Of a stretch of 64,000 nt of DNA, positions 37,744 through 48,420 are shown piece by piece. This DNA comes from Mesotaenium endlicherianum. Lineage: Eukaryota; Streptophyta; Zygnematophyceae; Zygnematales; Mesotaeniaceae. How positions within the stretch are numbered: the stretch's first letter is position 1; each line of letters opens with the position of its first letter. The translations under genes were made by a program, and so were the position numbers. The notes beneath the pieces were generated by a model. The model worked only from the letters and a program-made list of their open reading frames with translations. It had not been told where the DNA came from and searched no databases. The stretch covers positions 636,579 through 700,578 of the forward strand of contig WELA01001939.1 of the NCBI GenBank assembly GCA_009602735.1, written 5' to 3'.

Positions 37744-40363
37744 ATCAGACTGAACAAGATCATTCAAGCCATGCAGTGCGAGAACGTCCATGATGTCGAT
37801 GGTCTCTTCTGTCTGTACTTAGGTGTGCATAGTGAATATATATCACAACAGGGCCTCTTTTACACCTGCACTACGGTTTGCTAACGGCAATCCACTACCT
37901 CTAGCACCCGGGATGCAAATTCCATGCACCTGATGCATATACGAATGCATCTTGCATGCTACCTAGCATGCGCCTCTAGCGAGCTCCGTTAGCTGCAAGG
38001 CCGGCAGAAACTTAGCATACTAGTAATATGCCCAGACCGTCCCTATGACAAAGACACAGACCTCCTTACACTTGACCAAGTGTACAGGTGGCATCCAAAA
38101 ACATATAGCCAACTGGACCTACGGCAAGTAGTCAAATTCCCTCTAGAATCTACGTTGACTTCCCATACATCAGTCAACATACCGTACAGACCTAAGTCTC
38201 GATATGCTGATTTATCTAAATCTCTTGCTGGCTCCAACAAGCCACAATGCTATAGTAAGACATGCCAAGCACCAAGCATGGCAACACCCAAAGCTCATTC
38301 AACTCAAGCACTCAAAGTACTCATTGACCGCAGCTGCTCTCGAACACTTGACCCTTAATAAACCATGCAAAATAAAAGAGAGTAAAAGGAAAGCCCGTGC
38401 GTCCATAAACCCAAGCCCTTAACCCCTGTGACCACATTAGGTCAAATAATCCAGCAGACTGACTTAACCTAAGTCAGCAATCACATAAGATCCGCATCCA
38501 TAAACCTCAGCACACTGATTAAACCCATTTTAAGCTTAAACCCAAAGCTCCTATGATCCCATCAAGTACCACTAAAGCACCGTCTCACACATAGCACTCA
38601 AGCACAAGGCACATATCCTAAACCCACCAAGCACAAATCGATGTGGCAAACAATAGAAGCACACAATGTCACAGCCACGATTGGGAGTAGGGGGTATTTG
38701 TAGGATGCCATTGTTTCTGCCGAAGCCTCTTCTTATAGAAGTTGCAGCATGATGAAGCTTGTGGACGACGTAGTGCACTTAGACCGTGGCAAGGATAACC
38801 TTCGTCAAGCCATACTTGGAAACTTAAGTTAGTAATTCATGTGTGCACGTATTGTCTCAAGTGCTCAACACATGCAGCCATACTCAAGCTCCCTCAACCT
38901 AACTACCACACATATAACGAGAGAGGAACGTCTCTTGCAAAGCAACAAGATTAAATCCTAAGGGATAGCACAACTGACTAACAAGTCCTCTAGCATAGCT
39001 GGAGTGCACACCTCTCTCTATACTAGCCGTGGATTGCATATAACAACACACAACGACTATGATCAAGTGAGGTAAATGAGTCATATCCAGCTTGCTAGGA
39101 TGCAACTCCCTTGCGGCTGCCCTTGATGCTTGCAGACACCTCTTCCATCAAGCCTCCACTTTAGGCTTCTCATTGCGTGCATCTGTACACAAGAGGCTAG
39201 GAAAGTCAAGTTAGTATGCCGCATAATACATTTTGAGCCAAGCGGCACACTAGGTGAGCAATTAAGTGGAAGGATCCTGGACAGAATGTGCAATGCTCTA
39301 CGTCATACAATTCCCAAGCTCCACCTAGACACAGCATACCACACAAGTAAGCCTCACACAATTACCTCATGAGACAAAGAAGACAAGCACGGACATTTTA
39401 GAAAGGACTTAGCTCCAATACCATTGAAATGAATCTTGCTTATTCAAGATAAATATATATCATTTAAATATATAAGATCAGAGATACGTGGAAGCGTATA
39501 AAATCAAGGAGCGATCTTTGTCCTTAGAACAAATCGTGTAACTCATCTATACCTCTTGACTCACTTACCGTAGTGTGCCATAGTTGCACACTAACACAAG
39601 GCACAAGAAAGAGGCGAGCTTGAGGACTAAAGCTTCTCCTTTAGAAGCTTATGGCCCCAAAAGTGCACACATGACTTGCAAGTAGAAAATTTGACTCCAA
39701 AGCCTACTGTCCAGAATGAGAGACCACGAGATCCCAGCCTGCTATGTACCTAGTGACCACCTGGTTGACCACGACGCAAGGTGCGCCGTTTCGTGGGAAA
39801 CCCGTTAAGTTGGGACCTACGGATCTAGGTATAACGACCATATCAATTGGTCGATTTACTGAAGTCCTAACTGTTCAGTTGACTGACGACGGCTCCGCCT
39901 ACCCAGGAGTTAACCACACTGGTAGGACATCGGTTTACCAAATCTCAGTTGACTTCCCGACTTTCAGTACACTATGGTCACATGTGCCAACCTACAAATA
40001 GTAATCTAAATGAATTTATCTATTCTCAGCGTACTGAAGCTAAGTATACTGACTAATATCAAGCGAGCTTACAATATGTCAACTTACTGATGTTATATCC
40101 TAAACATAACTGATATATAAATCTCAGCAAACTATACTATGATACAAAAGTCATCCTGCTGACTTTTTCAACAAAGTCAGCAAACTACACTATGATACAA
40201 AAGTCATCCTGCTGACCTTTTTGACAAAGTCAGTAAACTCGCATTATGTCGACATACATTCATTTAGATGAAGTAGCGCATGTGAGTATGTTGATACATT
40301 ACTTATTTAGAGGTGTAATTATATATGCAATTGATTAAGTAGATAATGAACTAATTCATTACA

Positions 40364-41308
40364 TGCTGCCTTCTTTGCAGCTTCTTTGGCTCCTGCATCA
40401 TGCAGCGTTTTTAAGTAGGTACATTTTCAAAGATGCGGCTTTCATCTTGCTCTTTCTCAATGTTATCATTGTCCTCACCCTCCATTTCACGAGAGTTGCT
40501 AGCTTGAGACCCAGTCCTTACCATACAAGACGACTGTGCTAGCTTGCTCCAATAACTCTGAAATGAATCGACTTACGAGTAGGCGATTAATAATTAATGG
40601 AAGATCTTTATGTGAGCAAGTAATCTCTATGGTATTTTTTGTTAATTGATTTAACAACAAAAGACAAGACACTAGCAGCGAACAATACTCATAAGTCAAA
40701 TGCAAGTAAACAAGAATCAATCATGCAATGAGTAAACTTATACATAAGCAAGGTTGGAAGACAGGTCGCATCAATGGCTTCTCGCCTTGAATTCAGTTAT
40801 CTCTCAGTAAGCAGTACAAGAGAGTTGGCCTCGTTTCCGAATCCAAACTCGAGAGCAATACCTAGCATATGTACATCGAGTGAGTTTATTGTTCAACGGC
40901 AAGTGCAATGGCACCGCCTACCCGGGACTTAACCTCGTCGGTAAGACCTCGGCTAACCAAATCCACAGCCACCTCCCATCATCCGGCATTGCCATCTACC
41001 TTAAGGGTGTCATGTGACTATTCATCTAGCACACCACGCTTAGATGCATAACTACGCAGTTCGCTGCTACTGAGTACGGCAGTCAGCTGACTGTCAAAGA
41101 ATGTGTTAGCAAGCTGACCTAAGTCAGCAAGCTAACCTAAGTTAACTTCAGCCTGCTGCTCCCAGCTGAGTCATTAAACTAAGTATTAAACATCCACCAG
41201 ACTTAATATTAACTAAAGTTCAGCAGACTTTACTTATTTGACTATTATTTTTATTAATAATTGCATTTAAATGAACATTATATCTACTCAATATACTGAT
41301 TCATTACA
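40364..41308 (-). mobile_element. Inverted family A fragment: LTR plus start of gag region
   Basis: The LTR is 41308 down to 40559 on the minus strand. It is followed by sequence matching the family A leader and the first part of gag, then cut off at the family E LTR. It is a broken fragment. Confidence 0.75.
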
Positions 41309-42871
41309 ACAATCTTGTTAAGAACTCATGGCAACGTGGAATGCTTGCCCCGCTTACGTTTGTTTTCGGAATTGCTGCCTACTCTCACGCTTGAGTCCTC
41401 CTCCACCTCCACTACTCGCTCTTCATCTTCCTGTGAGCTCGAAGAAAGGGAGTCTCCACCGTCGCCCATCATCACTAATACCCTAACTACAAATACTTAG
41501 AAAATATTTAGCCACATTGGAAGTTATGGAGGCTCCAGGCTCCTGGAAAAATTGGAGTGCATTCAGCATCGAAGTTGTAAACTGGTAGCAGTGAACGAGG
41601 TGGTGACGAAGCTGGTGGGCTATGGGTAGTTAATCTAGTGCGTTAGTGTCTACCAGATTGACGTTATTCGTCGTAAGGTGATTAGAATTATATCCAACTT
41701 TACGTGTTAAAACACAATTGTTCCCCCGCCAGCCACTTCCCGCGTAGTCGGCGATGATTGGATATGTTTTCACGATTTCTTTAGTCAGGTTGTCAGAGAC
41801 AACATAGGTTTTGCTTTCCACACACGTCATCGATTTATTTGTCGTTTTTCCCATCGACCAACGTATTTAGCACGTTACGCGTCAAGGTCGGCGTAACACG
41901 TGTGTACGTCCACGTTATACGGATACGACAAAAATGTATTCTATAACTAGGTGTGTTAGGGTCATACACAGCAAGCATAAGGGCAGAATACACAGCATAT
42001 TTAAGGGTCCCATATGTGTTTCTTAGTAAGGTAAGTCAGTTTATTGACCTTAGTAGAATGGTTCTCAATAACTTGCTAATCTTGTGATGAGCAATTGGCC
42101 CTCTCAAAAGGCGCTTTCCAGTTATTTAAAGACCTATCTTGTGGTGAAAGAAGTAAAAACCTTACAATGAAGGCTACTCATTGTACTATCGATGATCCTT
42201 TGGAGCGCGGTGGGTAACACTTGATTATGATCATATACAAACTTGCGTGCAAACAAAATCCCGTTTTCTATGGGACGGGCCAAGTTATGGATCTCACAAA
42301 GTCATAAGTTTTGGATATATTGTAAACACGGCGAATTATGAAACCAACGGACTTCATAAGTAGGAAATTCCGTTGGAATTTGGCTTTCGGGTGCTAGGAT
42401 TTCCATCGCCAATCAGTTGATCGTTCTACTTTAGAAGTTAGTTGGCAGTCTGCGATTTAAGTAATATAATATGCCATTTAATCATAATAGCTCTTCTGCT
42501 TGAGATTGGAAAAATGGTGGTAATGACCAGCCTAGGCCACTTGAGAAGTTGACCGTCTGCGCGGTCAGAAGGTGTGACTTTGACCAATTTTGACGTACAG
42601 TATTGCACGGGCCACGACTGGCCACGACACAAAAGTTGTTCTTGGAAGTCGAGCAGCTAACGATGACGGGGGTTTGGCAACTCGAGTCTTCACCTTGCTG
42701 GAACGCAATTGCGCGCCATAAACGCGGACGCTCGCACGATGGTAACTGGGGCGTCCAGTCGTCCACTGCATTTTGTCAGCTGCAACGTGATGAACGTCGC
42801 AAAAGCCAGATCAGCCGACAACAATCTGAAGATGTAATCATATCAAAATTCACAGACAACTGTGTCCAGAC
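41309..42871. other. Intergenic between the transposon block and the MITE
   Basis: The composition is intermediate and no gene is recognised. A short minus-strand frame (about 41336-41480, ATG to stop, roughly 48 residues) is rich in Ser, Glu and Val, with a basic KRKRGK end. It could be an N-terminal exon or a chance frame. Nothing else is convincing. Confidence 0.4.
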
Positions 42872-43187
42872 CAGGCCCCAGGATTCGACCATCCTAAAAA
42901 CATCCGGCAATTTTTGAAAACATCAGGACCTGACTCCCATGATTTTTTAGGACATCCGATATTATTCGGAAGATGTTTTTATATTTCTTTGTTTTTGAGA
43001 GAAACATCTTTGTGTTAGAGGAAGAAATCCGAACAAAACATCCGTAAGCTATACAAGGAAATGCGTGACTTTGGACATCCGCTTCCAATGACCAGGATTT
43101 CGTTTGATATAATCTGAAATATGGTACAATTTTGAAAGCATCCAAAAAAGCAAATAACATAAAATTTATCTCAAATCCTGGGGCCTG
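42872..43187. mobile_element. hAT-type MITE with perfect 8-bp target duplication
   Basis: This 316-base element has perfect 14-bp terminal inverted repeats (CAGGCCCCAGGATT and its complement) and is flanked by GTCCAGAC on both sides (42864-42871 and 43188-43195). An 8-bp duplication with CAGG-type ends is the hAT signature. It has no coding capacity, so an hAT transposase elsewhere must have moved it. Intact ends suggest a fairly recent insertion. Confidence 0.92.
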
Positions 43188-43195
43188 GTCCAGAC

Positions 43196-44190
43196 TCTGT
43201 CATAATGAAATGCAGGGCGCTTTTAGGGCGTTGTCTCCTTGTTATAGCTGTTTCTAGAGCGCACTGTGGTCAAGTTTGGTTTGTCTTACCTGAATTAGGT
43301 CACAAATGGGGCCGGCTACAGCCCCCCTTTGAACAACGGACAAAGTTTCTCATCTGCGTCGCTAATAACTGGCTATAACCCTGTTTGAACCATGGAAATG
43401 TCGTTGTTTTTCTGTCTACCTTGTATCTTTTCGAGGCCGGCTGCAGCTCTTGGGGACATGGATAGTTGAAACTTGGCTATGCAACACTCTTTCAACCACT
43501 TGCGACCCAGGTGGGACGCTGGCCTTGGATCGAGACATCATCAGCGGTCAGTGAATTTCGCGAGGCTTGGAAAACCCTAATGGCCTGCTGGCTGCCTCCA
43601 GTTACCTGCTATATGGGCGTATTTCTTACTTTAGGTAAGCTCTCAAAAGCACACGTACACTCTACGCAACCTCGCAATGAGGTGTGCATCGTAGCGCAGG
43701 AACCGTAGACTGCCGTAGACTGTTTGTGGGCTTTAGACAGTCCATTTTACACACAAGTCTCAGAGGAGCTCATCGCTAGTCATCATCTCTGCAGCATCTG
43801 AAGTCACATCTTCAGCGCGTGCCAACTGGTGCCAACACAACCCGCGAATTTCAGCGCCAGCAGCGTAGAGTCGCCCGGAGCAGCCGACGCCTGCCTCAAC
43901 CTGCATGCCCAGCCGTGCCTGCTATATGGCCAGCTTTGGCCATCTACTTCACACGCACCGAGGCTGGAAAAACTTGCAGAGCCGGCTTGAAACTTTCCTA
44001 TCAAACAAACGAGCTAGGGTCGTTGTCGCGTTCGCATGCCCAGGCGACAATCCGGAGAAAGGTCGCCAAATTGTGAGACAGCACTCCATAGCACTTCAGA
44101 GCATACAAAGGTCGTTTCCAACCTTCATAACGCCCGCCATATCTCAAACTACTGCTGCACAGCTCTACACCGGTTTGCGCCGCCTCTTTT
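43196..44190. other. Upstream region of the AdoMetDC-ODC gene
   Basis: No coding region is recognised. This interval probably contains the promoter of the fusion gene. A likely first leader exon lies between about 44190 and 44370, ending at AGCAG followed by a GTACGT donor (intron 44371-44823), which is inferred from splice-site quality only. Confidence 0.4.
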
Positions 44191-44829
44191 AGTTATTCAT
44201 CTACAAAGCTTGTAGCGTCCGATTGTCTGGTTTCTTTCCAAAGTTGAACTGTATTCGCTACATCGAATTTTGAAGACGCCTTTGGATTTACCCAACCAGC
44301 ACCCTTAAAAAGGTACTTACTCTTCCTTGGAAGTAGACCAAGAAGATTTGTAGCAATTGAACTTCCAGCAGGTACGTTGTAGCTATCGTTGTCCCTGGGT
44401 TGTGCTTTCATGAACTATTTATGGTGCTAGGGTTTCTGTTGACCGCGGAGTTTGAACTTTGGAGCTATTTATTTTGTCCTGACCATGGTTGCAAGATTAC
44501 GAGTGTAACTTGATGCCGTGTCGTTATTGATGTTCGAAAACACCGCGACTTACTTTCCCCTAATGCTTTGACATTTGGCCTCCTCTTCCGCCATGTCCAT
44601 GTTCTGCTTCCAGGAGGCAAACAACCTGTTATCTGATCCTGGTCTTTATAATTGGTTCTCGGTTTGTTTGTGTACTCCGACAATGCCCATTACTCCTGCT
44701 AACATTGGGCGACTTTGTTGAAGTAGGGGTACTTGGTTTGCTGCTAAAACTGTTGGTGTGGTGATACAGCTAGAAAGTGGCAAAAGTTTGTTTGCTAACT
44801 ATCTTGTGCTTGATTGGTTGCAGACCTGA

Positions 44830-44838
44830 ATGATATAA
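44830..44838 (+). promoter_or_regulatory. Tiny uORF (Met-Ile-stop) of the AdoMetDC leader
   Basis: ATG ATA TAA ends on the same A that begins the ATG of the small uORF, a one-base overlap. This is the arrangement described for land-plant AdoMetDC mRNAs, in which a 2-3-codon tiny uORF overlaps the small uORF by one base. There it modulates access to the inhibitory small uORF. The uORF lies seven bases after a probable splice acceptor (TTGCAG at 44818-44823). Confidence 0.85.
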
Positions 44839-45303
44839 TGGAGCCAAAGTCTTCAAATTCCAGTAGTAATTCCAGGCAATACGAGAAATCCCTTGGTTAC
44901 GTAACAGAGGACGTGCGCCCCTGCGGTGGAGTTGACTTCTTCCGTTCCGCTGCTTACTCTAACGTACGTATAAACTTCGTTGGTTGCTGGGGTGACTTCT
45001 ATATGTCTTCGAATAATGCCTGGTACTGCATGAGTTGCAGCTGTTAGGTGTGCATCTTACAACGTGCTCGCTATATCAAGCTCAAAAATTGTCGGGATGT
45101 TCAATAGGGTGGTTCCCTACAGAGTGAGTACGCATTACTGTCACCAATTTGCGGACAGGCCATAGTGAGCATCTTTTGGTGTGACATGTTTATGAAGGCT
45201 ATTCTGCCCTCCTGGTTTCAAGAACCTGCCAAATTCTCTGGTCTAATTCTTTGACTTGTTTTCAATGCTTGTGCTGCTGCAGTGCGTCCGCAAGCCATCC
45301 TGA
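44838..45303 (+). CDS. Conserved small uORF peptide of plant-type AdoMetDC mRNA, split by an intron
   Basis: The exons are 44838-44963 and 45283-45303, with donor GTACGT and acceptor CTGCTGCAG, and an intron of 319 bases. The spliced product has 48 residues: a Ser-rich start (MEPKSSNSSS), then LGYVTEDVRPCGG, then FRSAAYSN joined across the splice to CVRKPS and stop. Land-plant small uORFs have 50-54 residues with the same LGY-EDVRP-GG core and SAAYSNCVRKPS end. In plants the peptide mediates polyamine-dependent repression of the main frame. Reading through the intron would lose the conserved C-terminus, which supports this splice. The main ATG follows 143 bases after the stop. Confidence 0.93.
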
Positions 45304-45319
45304 TACGGTACGGGCGTTT

Positions 45320-45334
45320 ATGTTACACGGTTAG
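45320..45334 (+). promoter_or_regulatory. Third short uORF (Met-Leu-His-Gly-stop)
   Basis: This is the only other ATG between the small uORF stop and the main start. It is short and not known from the plant pair, and its start context is weak. It could further reduce reinitiation at 45447, but this may be chance. Confidence 0.4.
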
Positions 45335-45446
45335 GCAGATTAAGTATTAGATATCTTTAGATTTTAGTCACTAGCCTTAGGCCCCTAGAGAGCCCGATCT
45401 TAGCCACGCAGCATCTCAGCTTGCGCTCTTCAAGACAGTTGCAACC

Positions 45447-48420
45447 ATGGCCCCAGAAATTGGAGCTGGAGCTCCCCCCTCTCTCCCATGCCCTGGGTTC
45501 GAAGGCTTTGAGAAGCGTCTGGAGGTGGAGTTCTCTCTGCCTGCCCGTGCAGGCCTCCTGACATCTGTCCAGATGGTTGATGCCACTGGCCTCCGTGGAA
45601 TCCCGCGCTCTGAGCTTGACACCATGCTCACTGCAGCCCAGTGCACCATTGTCTCTCAGCTCTCCAACGAGCACTTTGACTCGTATGTCCTTTCCGAGTC
45701 CAGCCTCTTTGTCTACCCAACCAAGGTTGTCATCAAGACATGTGGCACCACCAGGCTGCTGCAGGCGATTCCGGAGCTTCTGGACTCGGCCGCGCGCCTC
45801 AACATGGTTGCCCGCCGCTGCAAGTACACCCGGGGCACATTCATGTTCCCCCAGGTGCAGCCTGCACCACATGGAAGCTTCTCGGACGAGGTGAAGACCC
45901 TGGAGGAGCACTTCGGCCACCTGGGAGGTGGTGGGAAGGCGTACGTGATGGGAGACATGACCAAGTTCCCCAACTGGCACATCTATGTGGCTGACGCCGA
46001 GGGGCTGTCCCGGCTGGAGGAGCCCACCTACACTCTGGAGATGTGCATGACGAAGCTTGACAAGGTGGCTGCTGGGCAATTCTTCCAGGATGCGGGCTTT
46101 GCCAATGCCAAGGCAGTCACAAAGGCCTCTGGAATCTCTGGGCTCCTTCCTGGCTCCCAGATCGACGACTTCAGCTTCGAGCCCTGCGGGTACTCGATGA
46201 ACTCCATCGAGATGAACGCCCACTCCACCATCCACATCACCCCGGAGGACGGGTTCAGCTACGCCAGCTTCGAGACCATGGGGTACGGCAACGCTGAGCT
46301 GGAGCTGGGAGAGCTTGTCAAGAAGGTGGCCGCTGTGTTCAAGCCCGGCTGCTTCTCCCTGGCCGTGCATGCCAACGGCCCAGTGGGAGTGAAGGGAGCA
46401 GGCGCTTGGGGCGGGGTGCTTCCCTCCTTTGAGGGGTACTCGTGCGAGGGGACCAACAAGCAGGAGCTCCCCTTTGGCAGCGCGACTGTGTTCCACACTT
46501 ACAAGGCAAACGAGGCTGCCTTTGGACTGGAGTCTGTGGCACCCCTGCCCCTCTTCGAGGCTGCGCAGCAGAAGGCAGCTCCAGCCATGGCTGTGGACCA
46601 GGTGGTGCCTGTGGTGGAGAAGCAGGCTGCAGAGTCGAAGCCCGCGGGAAGGAGGCCCATGTTCCATGCGCAGCCCGTACTGGAGACCACTCTAGAGTTT
46701 GGCCCGGACGCGGCCGCAGTGATGGCTGCCTTCAACGCCAGCCTGGTGGGGACCACGAGCAGCGATATGGATGCATGCATCCGCAAGCAGGTTACGAGCA
46801 CCGGGGCCGAAGAGCCCTTTTACGTGATGGACTTGGGGGTGGTTCTGCGCCTGTGGAAGACGTGGACGTCCGCCATGCCGCGCGTGCAGCCCTTCTACGC
46901 CGTCAAGTGCAACCCCGACCCCGCCCTCCTGTCCCTGCTGGCGGCCCTTGGGGCTGGTTTCGACGTGGCCAGCAAGTCGGAGATCACAGCGGTCGTGACG
47001 CGTGGCGTCAGCAGCGAGCGCATGATCTACGCCAACCCCTGCAAGCTGCCCTCGCACATCACCGCCGCGGCCAAGGATGGCGTGCTGCGGACCACCTTTG
47101 ACTCGGAGTCAGAGCTCGTCAAGTTGAAGAAGTACCACCCGGGCGCGCACGCGGTGCTGCGCCTGCGCGCCGATGACCGCGGCGCGCGCTGCCCCCTGGG
47201 CGTGAAGTACGGCGCCGAGCTGGAGGAGTGCGAGCACCTCCTCAAGGTGGCGCAGTCTCTGGGCATCCATGTGGCGGGCGTGGCCTTCCACGTGGGCAGT
47301 GGCGCTGCGGACTCCCAGTCGTACACGGACGGCATCGAGACGGTGCGCTCGCTCTTTGACATGGCGGAGGCCCTCGGCATGGCCCCCATGACCCTGCTGG
47401 ACATCGGCGGCGGCTTCACGTCCAAGGGCGGCAGCGGCATGGGCTTTGCGCAGGCGGCCACGGCGATCAACGAGGCGCTCGACGAGTACTTCCCCGAGAG
47501 CATGGGTGTGCAGATCATTGGCGAGCCCGGGCGGTTCTTTGCGGAGGCGCCCTCCACGCTGGCGACGCACGTGTTTGGCACGCGCTTCCGCGGCAAGGGC
47601 CACGCCCGCAAGGCGGAGTACTGGATCAACGACGGCATATACGGCTCGATGAACTGCCTGCTCTACGACCACGCAGAGCTCACTGCCCGGCCCCTCATGG
47701 TGGCCTCGGCCGGGGCTGGCGCGAAGGGTGGCGCGTCGTGGCTGTCGCAGAAGATGCTGCCATCGACCATCTTTGGCCCCACCTGCGACGGCCTGGACAC
47801 TGTGCTGCGCGATGTGTGCCTGCCCCAGCTGGAGTGCGGTGACTGGCTGGTGCGTGCCGTTCTCTGCTCTGCTTGTTTGTGCCTGGGGTTGGTGCTGCTG
47901 AGTTGGTGCATTATGCATACTTTTTTTCCCTGTTGAGCTGGTCAGAGATGAAGAGGACTTGCCTTTCAGTTGTAGCTGCGGAGTATTGAACAGGATTGCT
48001 GCTTTGCATCTGGTTGCAGTGAAAGCTGCCACGGCAGCTTCTTATGGTATGAATGCTGGTTGGGATGTAGTGTGCGGTGATGTTCTGTGTTTACTGTGAC
48101 TTATGTGAGCATTTTTTTGTGGATTGCAGGTGTTTCCTCGCATGGGAGCATACACTCAGGCAGCTGGGACGAGCTTCAACGGCTTTGACACCAAGGACAT
48201 TCGCACTGTGTATGTCTACTCAAGCATGAATGCATACGACGAGGATCTGTCGTGTCTCGATGAGCCTGAAGGGGTGGACATTGAGTACAATGACAGTTCT
48301 TCCGACACATGCGAGGAGATCTGTGCTGACATGTATGGCACTGGCTCAGACACTTTTGAGGGTGTGTCATCCTTTGAGCGGGGCGAATCTTCAAGTGGCA
48401 GTGATGATGACAATTTCTGA
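45447..48420 (+). CDS. Bifunctional S-adenosylmethionine decarboxylase - ornithine decarboxylase fusion
   Basis: The exons are 45447-47849 and 48130-48420, with donor GTGCGT and acceptor TTGCAG, giving 897 residues. The AdoMetDC domain (about 15-380) has the putrescine-site region FEGFEKRLE (Glu19, Glu22) and LSESS (82-86) with self-cleavage expected before Ser85 to give the pyruvoyl group. It also has catalytic Cys99 in KTCGTT, Ser250 in CGYSMN, and His263 in HITPE. A linker of about 30 residues follows. The ODC domain (about 411-835) has the PLP lysine Lys487 (PFYAVKCN), His615 (FHVGSG), GGGF (654-657), EPGR (693-696), substrate Asp741, Cys780-Asp781 (GPTCDGLD) and MGAYT across the splice. 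All key residues of both enzymes are present. The start ATG has a strong context (CAACCATGG). The same domain order is known in Plasmodium. The tail after about 860 is acidic and Ser-rich. A TGTAA at 48775 could be a polyadenylation signal. Confidence 0.95.

Larger units (their letters stand above)
32380..40363 (-). mobile_element. Family E large non-autonomous LTR element (LARD-like), inverted
   Basis: On the minus strand the 5' LTR is 40363 down to 39425. The primer site follows immediately (TGGTATTGGAGC, 39423-39412), then noncoding internal sequence, then the 3' LTR (about 33616 down to 32380). Without two nested solo LTRs, the internal part is about 3.65 kb. I find no gag, protease, RT or integrase in it. 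Its last bases before the 3' LTR match the corresponding region of the family A element, suggesting it is a dependent relative of family A. The two LTRs differ by a large internal deletion in one. No target duplication is evident, so the boundaries may have been rearranged. Confidence 0.65.

Noticed and set aside
40130-40250. CRISPR-like array
   Set aside because: The repeats are directly adjacent tandem units inside an LTR of a eukaryotic retrotransposon, with no unique spacers or associated genes.
45357-46667. Minus-strand 436-residue frame opposite the AdoMetDC domain
   Set aside because: Antisense shadow of a GC-rich conserved coding exon; its His/Leu/Gly-rich composition has no domain.
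47850-47936. Short C-terminus of ODC read directly into the sequence after CTG at 47849
   Set aside because: The continuation is not ODC-like, whereas splicing at GTGCGT to 48130 restores the conserved FPRMGAYT end.
47109-48032. Minus-strand 307-residue frame opposite the ODC domain
   Set aside because: Antisense shadow of the ODC exon, extending into its intron.
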